Assembly: GCA_021413595.1 (NCBI GenBank) | Contig: JAIOQD010000471.1 | Coordinates: forward strand, 1-5,558 | DNA: 5,558 nucleotides | DNA from: Bacteroidota bacterium | GTDB taxonomy: Bacteria > Bacteroidota > Bacteroidia > 2-12-FULL-35-15 | Direction of reading: 5' to 3' | Shown: positions 1-5,558 of the stretch, piece by piece | Numbering within the stretch: position 1 is the stretch's first letter | Layout: each line of letters begins with the position of its first letter | The notes under the pieces: model-generated | The model's input: only the letters and a program-made list of their open reading frames with translations | Told to the model about the DNA's origin: nothing | The model's database searches: none | Program-made: the position numbers and the translations under genes

Positions 1-570
1 CGCCATTGCATTTTCAACAACTAAATGTGAAGAAAAAATCAACGTTGAAAAACCTAATAGTAGAAAAAACGCCAAGGCAGCATTTGAATAATCCTTCCCC
101 ATAGAATTATCATCAGTATGATCTGCTTGACTTTTCATCAGGATAATGTAGTAAGCCAAATATACCATCAACAAAATCCCTCCTTCCAATCGAGTAATAA
201 TTCCGTCATTTCCAAAAACAAATAATAATAGTATAGAAGTTATTAATGCAATTCCATCACGTTTTAAATCTTTTTTTGCCATGGTAAAATTCAAAAATAA
301 TCCTGCAATTCCAAGTATGAAAGTTATTTGACTAATTCCACTTCCTATTGCATTTCCAGTAATAATACCAGAAGATTCCACTCCACTTAAATGAAGTAGG
401 GAGGCTTTTACAGAGACGAAAACTTCGGGAAGATCCGTTCCTACCGAAAGAATAGCAAGACCAACAAAAGAGTGGGAAAGATTGAATCGCTTCGCAATTC
501 CGAGTGCACCATTAATTATCAATTTTGTACCAAGCCATAACCCAATTAAACCAACTATTATTAGAAGCAT
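1..570 (-). CDS. CaCA-family sodium/calcium exchanger-like membrane protein, 3' end beyond the window
   Basis: This is an inner-membrane cation antiporter of the Ca2+:cation (Na_Ca_ex/YrbG-like) family, which expels Ca2+ or another cation in exchange for Na+ or H+. The 190 visible codons start at an ATG (570-568) and run off the left edge with no stop. An N-terminal hydrophobic helix (residues 1-19) is followed by the first alpha repeat: the GTDLPE motif at 44-49 and GNAIGSGISQI at 72-82, inside hydrophobic segments. Further membrane segments lie near 106-119, 124-145 and 164-181. The K/R-R-D-G stretch at 103-106 after the third helix also fits the family. The second alpha repeat should begin just past the edge. 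Compared with NCX_Mj, the ligand Thr (45), Glu (49) and Ser (77) are kept, but GTSLPE has become GTDLPE and the later Asn ligand is Gln81. The gene starts 14 bases after the stress-protein stop, so it is probably co-transcribed. The family is fairly sure; the transported ion is not. Confidence 0.85.
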   Translation of the reverse strand, partial: MLLIIVGLIGLWLGTKLIINGALGIAKRFNLSHSFVGLAILSVGTDLPEVFVSVKASLLHLSGVESSGIITGNAIGSGISQITFILGIAGLFLNFTMAKKDLKRDGIALITSILLLFVFGNDGIITRLEGGILLMVYLAYYIILMKSQADHTDDNSMGKDYSNAALAFFLLLGFSTLIFSSHLVVENAMA

Positions 571-584
571 TACACAGAGGAGTT

Positions 585-1424
585 TTATTTTATGTTCTTA
601 TTTTTTTTTATTGCAAGCAGCGGAATCCAACTATGGAAAGCCATTTCCCGAGTAACACTTTTACCGAACAGTCTTTCAAAAAATGTTGGTTTATGGTTAA
701 ACATAGCAAGCATATCAGCCTTTACTTCGGCAATGTATTCATCAATTGCTTCCTCAACATCGTCATTGATTGAAATGTGAATTGAAATTTTCGGATAGTT
801 ATATTTATTGATAAGTTCGTTCTTAATTTTTATTCTTTCAATTTTCTTTTTCGAATTCGGTGAAACAATATTTAATATGTGAATAAAGGAGTCGAATAAT
901 CTAGCAAATTGAATAAGTGTTTCCATTTCCTTGTTTAAAGCAAGCAAATCTGAGGCGTAAACAATGTGTTTAACATGCTTAAATCTTGCATGTTCCGGAA
1001 CAGCAATAACCGGAATGTTGCTGTTGCCAATGACTGCGGCTGCATTGCTACCCATTAATACCCTTTTTAATCCGCTTGCACCTTTTGTTCCCATAATAAT
1101 CAAATCAATATCATTATGTTGTGCAAATGTTTCAATAACTTCTTCAACCGGGTAACTCTTTATAATTTTGTAACTTATATTTATTTTTTCACCATAATCT
1201 TGCTTAATCTCATTAGTAAGATGTATAAAATCCTGCATAGAATTATCAACCATCGCATCAAGTATCTGACGAGTTTTTAATGCCGCTTGTGCCCGAGGCG
1301 GTGCATCAATAAATACTACGTGAAGTAGAACTAATTCTGCATTAAGTTTTTTTGCAATTTCAGCAGCGTAATGAATTGCAACTTTTGATAATTTTGAAAA
1401 ATCAGTTGGTAAAAGGATTTTCAT
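585..1424 (-). CDS. Tandem-domain universal stress protein (UspA family)
   Basis: This is a cytoplasmic universal stress protein of 279 residues made of two Usp domains in tandem, a form common in Bacteroidota. Domain 1 (about 1-143) opens with the MKILLPTDFS strand carrying Asp8 and ends with a full nucleotide-binding signature: Gly112, Gly115, Gly125 and Ser126 (G-2X-G-9X-G-S), then the IPVIAVP strand at 137-143. It is therefore predicted to bind ATP. Domain 2 (about 150-273) starts with HIVYASDL and ends with WIPLLAI, but the glycine signature is replaced by a NHKPTFFERLFG segment, so it is probably a non-binding or structural half. The start codon directly precedes the conserved first strand, with no strong Shine-Dalgarno site. 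The exchanger gene follows 14 bases after the stop, which suggests an operon and a regulatory role towards ion transport (inferred). Family assignment is firm; the physiological signal is unknown. Confidence 0.92.
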   Translation of the reverse strand: MKILLPTDFSKLSKVAIHYAAEIAKKLNAELVLLHVVFIDAPPRAQAALKTRQILDAMVDNSMQDFIHLTNEIKQDYGEKINISYKIIKSYPVEEVIETFAQHNDIDLIIMGTKGASGLKRVLMGSNAAAVIGNSNIPVIAVPEHARFKHVKHIVYASDLLALNKEMETLIQFARLFDSFIHILNIVSPNSKKKIERIKIKNELINKYNYPKISIHISINDDVEEAIDEYIAEVKADMLAMFNHKPTFFERLFGKSVTREMAFHSWIPLLAIKKNKNIK

Positions 1425-1451
1425 TGGTTAAGTATTCCTAAATAAAACATT

Positions 1452-1479
1452 ATTATATCTCTATTCTTTCGAACGTAAA
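1452..1479 (-). promoter_or_regulatory. Weak candidate promoter for the stress protein/exchanger pair
   Basis: Read on the minus strand, TTTACG (1479-1474) and TATAAT (1457-1452) are separated by 16 bases and end 27 bases before the stress-protein start codon. The hexamers resemble a generic sigma-70 promoter, but no exact Bacteroidota TAnnTTTG element is present near this start, and AT-rich DNA yields such matches easily. This is a suggestion only. Confidence 0.2.
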
Positions 1480-1704
1480 GAAAAGCATATAAATAAAAAC
1501 AGGCTATAGGTTAGATCATTAGCCGATATGATTTTTATCATTGCTATGAGGGATAAGTGTATCAGATCGCGCATTTTTTACGACCTGTTGAACCAGATAG
1601 AATTTCGTAAATAGAATATTACGCCAGAAGAATTAGAAGGAATGCTATATTGTAAGTGTAAACACAGCAAACAAACAATACTTCTACAATTTGTAAATTA
1701 CTTT

Positions 1705-1724
1705 AATAACACTGTTATTTTTTT
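1705..1724 (+). terminator. Weak terminator-like hairpin followed by a T-run, plus-strand orientation
   Basis: AATAAC (1705-1710) and GTTATT (1714-1719) form a six-pair stem with a three-base loop, followed by a T-rich run on the plus strand. The stem is AT-rich and weak, and no clear plus-strand gene lies upstream for it to end. Read on the minus strand, downstream of the phosphatase stop, the hairpin is not followed by T residues, so it is a poor terminator for that gene. Confidence 0.2.
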
Positions 1725-1752
1725 GATTTTTTGTTAATCCAGCTAAGGACAA

Positions 1753-3903
1753 TTAAAGTCGGATTCCAATAACTAAAATGTCGTCCACTTGCTCAGTCCC
1801 TGCTTTCCAATTTTCGATAAAATTATTTAAATATTGTTCTTGCTCTTTCATAGATATGCCTTGAATGTCGAGCAACATTTCTTTGAATTTTTTGGTCATT
1901 AATTTTTTTTCAGTGTGTCCGCCAAATTGATCTGCAAAGCCATCTGTGCAAATATAGAATGTGTCGCCTGGTAATAATTTTAATTCATGTGTGCTGAAGT
2001 GTTGATTATTATCAGTTAAGCCACCTATCGCACTTTTGGTAGCTCTTATTTCTTCAACTTCAGCCTTTCCATTTCTAATAATCCATAGTGGTCGGTTTGC
2101 ACCAGCATATTTTATTATACGATTTTCTGTATCTACTGCGCAAAGAGCAATGTCCATTCCGTCACGTGTAGATTGTTCGCCATCAGTTTGTTTTAGAGCG
2201 GTTTTGATTCCTTTATTCAATAGTGATAAAATTTCGGAAGTATCTGAACTTTCTGAAACAGCATCATTCAATTTTCCTGCACCGATCATACTCATAAATG
2301 CACCGGGTACTCCGTGACCAGTACAATCAGCAGCAGCAATAAAAGCAGCATGACTATTTTTATTAAAGAAATAAATATCGCCACTTACAATATCCTTTGG
2401 TTTAAAGAGAACGAAACTCTGAGGAAATGCTTTCCATATATCTAAACGATGGGGAAGCATTGCCCATTGTATCCGTTTTGCATAATTTATGCTATCTGTA
2501 ATATCTTTGTTTTTTTCTTCAATGATGTGTTTTGATTTCTCTACCTCCCCTTTTTGTTGAGTAATAATAAAATTCGCTTTCTGTTTTTGCTTGTATCCTC
2601 TTAAAATAAATAACGCAAGCAGACCAACCAAAGCAAAGCCGATGACAAAATAATTTCGTTGTTGTTCTTTTTGTTTTAGTTCTTCTTTTGCGATTACATC
2701 TTTTTTATCCTGTTCCGCTTGAGTTTCCGCTTCTTTCTTTTCAAAATCATAAGTCATTTGACTTTGGACAGTTTTTTTTCGGGTTTCTTCATTATCCAAA
2801 CTATCACGATATAGGATGTGCAATTTGTGATTTTCGTAAGCCTCCTTGAAATTCCCATTTGCACTATCTAAATAAGTTAGCTCCTTGTAAGCATTTTTTA
2901 ACCATTCTTTATAGCCAAATATTTTTGACAGCTCTATTGATTTATTAAGGTATTCCTCTGCTTTTTTTGTATTTTTTTGTTTTGTAAAAACCTTCCCTAT
3001 ATTACCATACGAACCTGCAATACCGGCTTTGTCGCCCATTGATTCCTTTATTTTTAAAGAAGCAAAATGATTTTTTAATGCTTCCGGATAATTCCCTTGA
3101 GCTTCATAAACAGTTCCAATATTATTGTAATTAGCAGCAATGCCTTTTTTATTTTCTATTGTTTCAGACAGTTTCAAAGAAGCAAAATAATGTTTTAATG
3201 CTTCTGGATAATTGCGATGGTTGGCATTAACAGAGCCAATATTACCGTAAGAAGCGGCAATGCCTTCATTGTCTCCAATTACTTCTTTTATTTTCAAAGA
3301 AGTAAAATGATTTTTTAAAGCTTCAGCATAATTGCCTTGGGAATCATAAATATTACCAATATTATTGTAAGAACGGGCAATGCCTCCTTTGTCATCAATT
3401 GCTTCACTTAATTTTAAAGAAGCAAAATGATTTTTTAGCGCTTCTGGATAATTACCTTGAGCGTAATACACATTGCCAATATTATTGTAAGAAGCTGCAA
3501 TATTTTTTTTGTTACCTATTACTTCGAATATTTTCAAAGCCTCAAAGTAATTTTTTAAAGCTTCCTGATAATTTCCTTGAATTTTATACATAAATCCAAT
3601 CTTATTGAAAGAATTGGCTTTGGACTCTTGAGCAACTTTCTTAATTTGTGGAACAGTAGTTTTTTCAATTATACTATTGCTCAGTTGCAGCTTGGAATTT
3701 GCATAGCTCATTACTAGTTCGTATGAGCCGATTTTAGAATATTCTATTATTAGGTTATGTAGATGATTTAATTTGTTAGTATCAACATTGTCTGTTTTTA
3801 TGAGAATTAAAAGAGAGTCAATTTTATTTTGTTGGGCGACTAAAGTCAATTGACAACAATAAATTGTGAGGGTGCAAAAAAAATATTTTATTATTTGTAT
3901 CAT
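1753..3903 (-). CDS. TPR-containing membrane PP2C/SpoIIE-type serine phosphatase
   Basis: This 716-residue protein is a probable transmembrane signalling phosphatase. Residues 1-24 look like a signal peptide (possible cleavage near VAQ-Q). A degenerate TPR lies at about 41-75, and a run of six 40-residue TPR units with the NNIG/QGNYPEALK/SLK pattern spans 97-336. A charged helix (about 370-416) leads into one membrane span (about 418-435), then a second charged coiled-coil-like helix (436-470). A SINYAKRIQWAMLP linker (471-484) precedes the SpoIIE/PP2C domain (about 495-716). Metal-binding acidic motifs are intact: SGD (Asp509), ADCTGHGVPGA (Asp526), TDG (Asp654) and VDD (Asp707), with a DGMD motif at 581-584. 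It should therefore be an active Mn2+/Mg2+-dependent Ser/Thr phosphatase. The expected topology puts the TPRs in the periplasm and the phosphatase in the cytoplasm (inferred). Such domains often act on anti-sigma antagonists, but no such partner is encoded here. It stands alone, divergent from the receptor gene. Confidence 0.93.
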   Translation of the reverse strand: MIQIIKYFFCTLTIYCCQLTLVAQQNKIDSLLILIKTDNVDTNKLNHLHNLIIEYSKIGSYELVMSYANSKLQLSNSIIEKTTVPQIKKVAQESKANSFNKIGFMYKIQGNYQEALKNYFEALKIFEVIGNKKNIAASYNNIGNVYYAQGNYPEALKNHFASLKLSEAIDDKGGIARSYNNIGNIYDSQGNYAEALKNHFTSLKIKEVIGDNEGIAASYGNIGSVNANHRNYPEALKHYFASLKLSETIENKKGIAANYNNIGTVYEAQGNYPEALKNHFASLKIKESMGDKAGIAGSYGNIGKVFTKQKNTKKAEEYLNKSIELSKIFGYKEWLKNAYKELTYLDSANGNFKEAYENHKLHILYRDSLDNEETRKKTVQSQMTYDFEKKEAETQAEQDKKDVIAKEELKQKEQQRNYFVIGFALVGLLALFILRGYKQKQKANFIITQQKGEVEKSKHIIEEKNKDITDSINYAKRIQWAMLPHRLDIWKAFPQSFVLFKPKDIVSGDIYFFNKNSHAAFIAAADCTGHGVPGAFMSMIGAGKLNDAVSESSDTSEILSLLNKGIKTALKQTDGEQSTRDGMDIALCAVDTENRIIKYAGANRPLWIIRNGKAEVEEIRATKSAIGGLTDNNQHFSTHELKLLPGDTFYICTDGFADQFGGHTEKKLMTKKFKEMLLDIQGISMKEQEQYLNNFIENWKAGTEQVDDILVIGIRL
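2896..3615 (-). repeat. Six tandem 120-bp coding repeats (40-residue TPR units)
   Basis: Within the phosphatase gene, residues 97-336 repeat with a strict 40-residue (120-bp) period. Unit boundaries fall at 3496-3615, 3376-3495, 3256-3375, 3136-3255, 3016-3135 and 2896-3015. The first five units are well matched; the last is diverged. The consensus is SYNNIGNVY-QGNYPEALKNHF-ASLK-(LSE or IKE)-IG-DK-GIA. The 40-residue period is longer than the classic 34-residue TPR because of an extended inter-repeat loop. Units alternate between LSE and IKE endings, suggesting that a two-unit block was duplicated. Confidence 0.85.
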
Positions 3904-3969
3904 TATAATCTCTACTTATGATTTGCCTTTTGCTTACTAAAATAAATGTGAACCAGTTTTCGTTCCATA

Positions 3970-3977
3970 CAAATATA
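3970..3977 (-). promoter_or_regulatory. Bacteroidota-type -7 promoter element for the phosphatase gene
   Basis: On the minus strand the sequence TATATTTG matches the Bacteroidota -7 consensus TAnnTTTG exactly, 66 bases before the phosphatase start codon. That leaves a leader of roughly 60 bases. A TTTG lies upstream but only 14 bases away, shorter than the usual spacing of about 19-21, so the -33 element is not convincing. Confidence 0.4.
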
Positions 3978-4018
3978 ATTTTAAAACATATCAAATACCT
4001 GATAAATATCAAAATGAA

Positions 4019-4034
4019 TTTTATTTAAATAAAA
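4019..4034. repeat. 16-bp perfect palindrome, all A/T
   Basis: The bases TTTTATTTAAATAAAA read the same on both strands. The site lies about 42 bases upstream of the proposed -7 element of the phosphatase gene and about 215 bases upstream of the receptor start. It could be a binding site for a dimeric regulator or simply a chance feature of very AT-rich DNA. Confidence 0.3.
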
Positions 4035-4248
4035 ACGTTGATCTCTTCATTGATAAATTACTTTAATGATAATATTATATTGGATTTATTTACTTCTTTC
4101 CAAGATCAATAAAACATCCGAAACAAGCCAACGAAAATTGTTTTAGGATTTTCAAACTCATTAAAAAAAATATTCTATCTTAGCCTATCTTTTATTTCAT
4201 TTATCTACAAAAAACACGGAATCAACTATTAAAAATCAACACTTTAAT

Positions 4249-5076
4249 ATGAAACACAAACTTACTTTTTTGAGAACATTTTTTATTTTATCGATCACCA
4301 TTCTGTCACTATCCGCAAATGCTCAAACAGTAACCGGAATAATTAAAGATGGCAAAACAAATGAACCATTGTTTGGAGCTACCGTGGTTATAAAAGGTAC
4401 CACCCAGGGAGGACTTACCGATATGGATGGAAAGTTTAATTTTACTGCTACTACTCCCCTTCCTTTTGTGTTATCTATATCTTATTTAGGATATGTTACT
4501 TTTGAAAACACTGTTAATTCAATTGAAAGTCCTATAACCATTAAGATAAAACCAAATGAAACTCTTTTAAAAACAGTAGAAGTAGTAGGAGACCGTATTA
4601 CCGAAAAACAAAAAGAATCACCTCTCACTATTGAAGCATTAGATGTACTTGCAATTAAAGAAACTCCGGCTGCTAATTTTTATGAAGGCTTAGGACAGTT
4701 AAAGGGTGTGGATATTATGGCTGCCAGTATTGGTTTTAGAGTGATTAATACAAGAGGTTTCAATAGCACTTCTCCAGTAAGATCATTGCAAATTATTGAT
4801 GGTGTGGATAATCAGTCACCTGGATTAAATTTTTCGCTTGGAAATTTTTTAGGTTCTTCTGAACTGGATGTTCAAAAAGTAGAAATTATTGTGGGTGCTG
4901 CTTCTGCATATTATGGCCCTAATGCTTTTAATGGTGTGGTAAGCATGACTACTAAAAACCCTTTTATCAAACCAGGAGTGGCTGTTTCTTTTAAGGTTGG
5001 CGAACGAAATTTAATTGAAACTGCTGTGACCCTGGAGGATACGATGCCGTTAACCGTTATGGAGATGAGAACTTAA
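4249..5076 (+). CDS. TonB-dependent outer-membrane receptor, N-terminal part, frame broken
   Basis: This is the front portion of a TonB-dependent receptor, an outer-membrane beta-barrel that imports a ligand using energy from TonB/ExbBD. Residues 1-25 form a signal peptide (cleavage likely after SANA, before Gln26). A carboxypeptidase-regulatory-like domain follows at about 27-102 (VTGIIKDGKTNEPLFGATV, GGLTDMDGKF, YLGY). A TonB-box-like segment lies near 107-114. The plug domain spans about 119-237, with TRGFNS (168-173), IDGVDNQ (183-189) and the conserved end YYGPNAFNGVVSMTTKNP (221-238). Barrel sequence then starts (GERNLIETAV, 251-260), but residues 261-275 are not receptor-like and the frame stops. 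A full receptor of this class is usually several hundred residues longer, and the missing part continues in another frame from about 5031. No SusD-like gene is visible, and the substrate cannot be named. As written, the product would be plug without barrel and non-functional. Confidence 0.88.
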   Translation: MKHKLTFLRTFFILSITILSLSANAQTVTGIIKDGKTNEPLFGATVVIKGTTQGGLTDMDGKFNFTATTPLPFVLSISYLGYVTFENTVNSIESPITIKIKPNETLLKTVEVVGDRITEKQKESPLTIEALDVLAIKETPAANFYEGLGQLKGVDIMAASIGFRVINTRGFNSTSPVRSLQIIDGVDNQSPGLNFSLGNFLGSSELDVQKVEIIVGAASAYYGPNAFNGVVSMTTKNPFIKPGVAVSFKVGERNLIETAVTLEDTMPLTVMEMRT

Positions 5077-5558
5077 CATCCGGACAAAATAATGCTACGA
5101 GCAAAGGTCAGCAAATTCAATACCGGGGATTAAAAAGATGGTACCGAACAGGGTATGAAGAAAAGGATCTTGTGGATTACAACACAAAAAATTTGAAGGT
5201 GGGAGCAGCTCTTCATTACAAGATAAAACCTGAAGTGGAGCTTATTTATGCTTTTAATTTCGGAACTGGTACAACCGTTTATCAGGGCGATAACAGGTAT
5301 TGTTTAAAAGATATTTATTTTTTCCAAAACAGGGTTGAATTGGTAAAAAAAGATAAATTTTTTATCCGCGCTTATGCCACTAATGAGGATGCAGGAAAAT
5401 CGTATGATGCAGTATTTACAGCACTATTACTTCAGGACCGATCAAAAAACAATGCTATCTGGAGCACCGATTATCGGAATTTCTGGAATGGTGCAGTCCC
5501 TAATACCACTGCTCACTGGGAATCAGGAGGAATGAACAATAATGTAAGAGACCTTCCA
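5031..5558 (+). pseudogene. TonB-dependent receptor barrel fragment, out of frame with its N-terminal part, cut by the window edge
   Basis: A frame one base back from the 4249 frame is open for 176 codons from 5031 to the last base. It begins PGGYDAVNRYGDEN and continues with barrel-like sequence such as NLKVGAALHYKIKPEVELIYAFNFG and RVELVKKDKFFIRAYATNEDAGKSYDAV, with alternating hydrophobic strands and aromatic residues typical of receptor barrels. The frame has an in-frame TGA at 5016-5018, so the switch must fall between 5019 and 5073. The PGGYDAVN block begins right after the last good N-terminal residues, so 5030/5031 is the best junction. There is no credible start codon at the beginning of this piece. 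It is read as the rest of the 4249 gene after an internal deletion and frameshift. An assembly error could look the same. Confidence 0.8.

Larger units (their letters stand above)
1425..1752. other. Intergenic stretch with a possible decayed small reading frame
   Basis: No convincing gene is seen in these 328 bases between the phosphatase stop and the stress-protein start. On the plus strand one frame is open from 1510 to 1734 except for a TAG at 1612-1614. An ATG at 1528 gives 28 residues before that stop, and the frame then reads on as NITPEELEGMLYCK and so on to a TAA at 1735. The second part looks mildly protein-like and could be a gene remnant, but chance is just as likely. The same ATG lies in a small inverted repeat (ATGAT-TTTT-ATCAT, 1528-1541). 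Bases 1685-1695 form a short imperfect palindrome. The leader and promoter of the stress-protein operon must lie on the right-hand to middle part of this stretch. Confidence 0.5.
3904..4248. other. Divergent intergenic region between the phosphatase and receptor genes
   Basis: No gene is supported in these 345 strongly AT-rich bases, which must hold the promoters of two divergent genes. The phosphatase side has a TAnnTTTG match (3970-3977, minus). A 16-base all-AT perfect palindrome lies at 4019-4034. The inverted pair TTGATCT (4038-4044) and AGATCAA (4103-4109) is 58 bases apart, and GAAAAT/ATTTTC (4133-4138 and 4148-4153) could form a small hairpin. On the receptor side the nearest -7-like element is TATCTTTT at 4186-4193, one mismatch from the Bacteroidota consensus, with no clear -33 partner. 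No Shine-Dalgarno site precedes the receptor ATG. Confidence 0.5.

Noticed and set aside
525..1155. Short plus-strand reading frames within 525-773, 592-780 and 964-1155
   Set aside because: They lie antisense to the stress-protein gene (and exchanger start), have low-complexity translations without recognisable motifs, and are shadows of strongly supported minus-strand genes.
1685..1719. Rho-independent terminator for the phosphatase gene
   Set aside because: Read on the minus strand, the hairpins here are weak and not followed by a T-run; the T-run is on the other side, so only a plus-strand orientation is possible.
2036..3593. Plus-strand reading frames at 2036-2317 and 3399-3593
   Set aside because: Both are antisense to the TPR-phosphatase gene, whose catalytic motifs and repeats prove the minus-strand reading.
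2896..3615. CRISPR-like or satellite-type repeat array suggested by the regular 120-base period
   Set aside because: The repeats are contiguous, without unique spacers, preserve the reading frame, and encode TPR units, so they are coding repeats.
3824..4012. Minus-strand 62-residue frame overlapping the phosphatase start
   Set aside because: It overlaps the signal-peptide region in another frame, has no family features, and covers the likely promoter and leader of the phosphatase gene.
5016..5040. Programmed -1 ribosomal frameshift joining the two receptor frames
   Set aside because: No slippery heptamer of the X-XXY-YYZ kind and no obvious downstream stem are visible at ACCCTGGAGG. Receptor genes of this class are not known to use frameshifting, and expected sequence seems to be missing at the join, which favours a deletion.

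Overview
The window looks like chromosomal DNA from a member of the Bacteroidota. It is AT-rich and lacks strong Shine-Dalgarno sites. It encodes a TonB-dependent receptor with an N-terminal carboxypeptidase-regulatory-like domain, a tandem-Usp universal stress protein of the kind common in that phylum, and a TPR/transmembrane/SpoIIE-phosphatase protein. One match to the Bacteroidota -7 element TAnnTTTG lies upstream of the phosphatase gene. The species cannot be fixed from this stretch.

Layout: three genes read leftward. At the left edge (1-570, minus) is the N-terminal two thirds or so of a CaCA-family cation exchanger that runs off the window. It lies 14 bases downstream of a two-domain universal stress protein (585-1424, minus), so the two probably share a transcript. 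After a 328-base gap comes a 716-residue protein (1753-3903, minus) with a signal peptide, about six 40-residue TPRs, one membrane span and a PP2C/SpoIIE serine phosphatase domain with its metal-binding aspartates intact. A 345-base divergent intergenic region separates it from a rightward TonB-dependent receptor gene (4249 to the right edge).

The receptor gene is broken. The reading frame that starts at 4249 gives signal peptide, carboxypeptidase-like domain, plug and the first barrel residues, then stops at 5076. The receptor sequence resumes in another frame from about 5031 and stays open to the end of the window. The join appears to lack sequence that relatives have, which points to an internal deletion with frameshift (or an assembly error) rather than a simple one-base error.

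Working together: the stress protein and exchanger plausibly link stress or nucleotide sensing to Ca2+/Na+ (or H+) handling. The TPR-phosphatase is probably an envelope-to-cytoplasm signalling protein whose target is not encoded here. No CRISPR array, mobile element, RNA gene or clearly new multi-gene system was found. The points most worth a second look are the receptor junction, the 240-bp higher-order duplication in the TPR array, and the altered ion-site residues of the exchanger.
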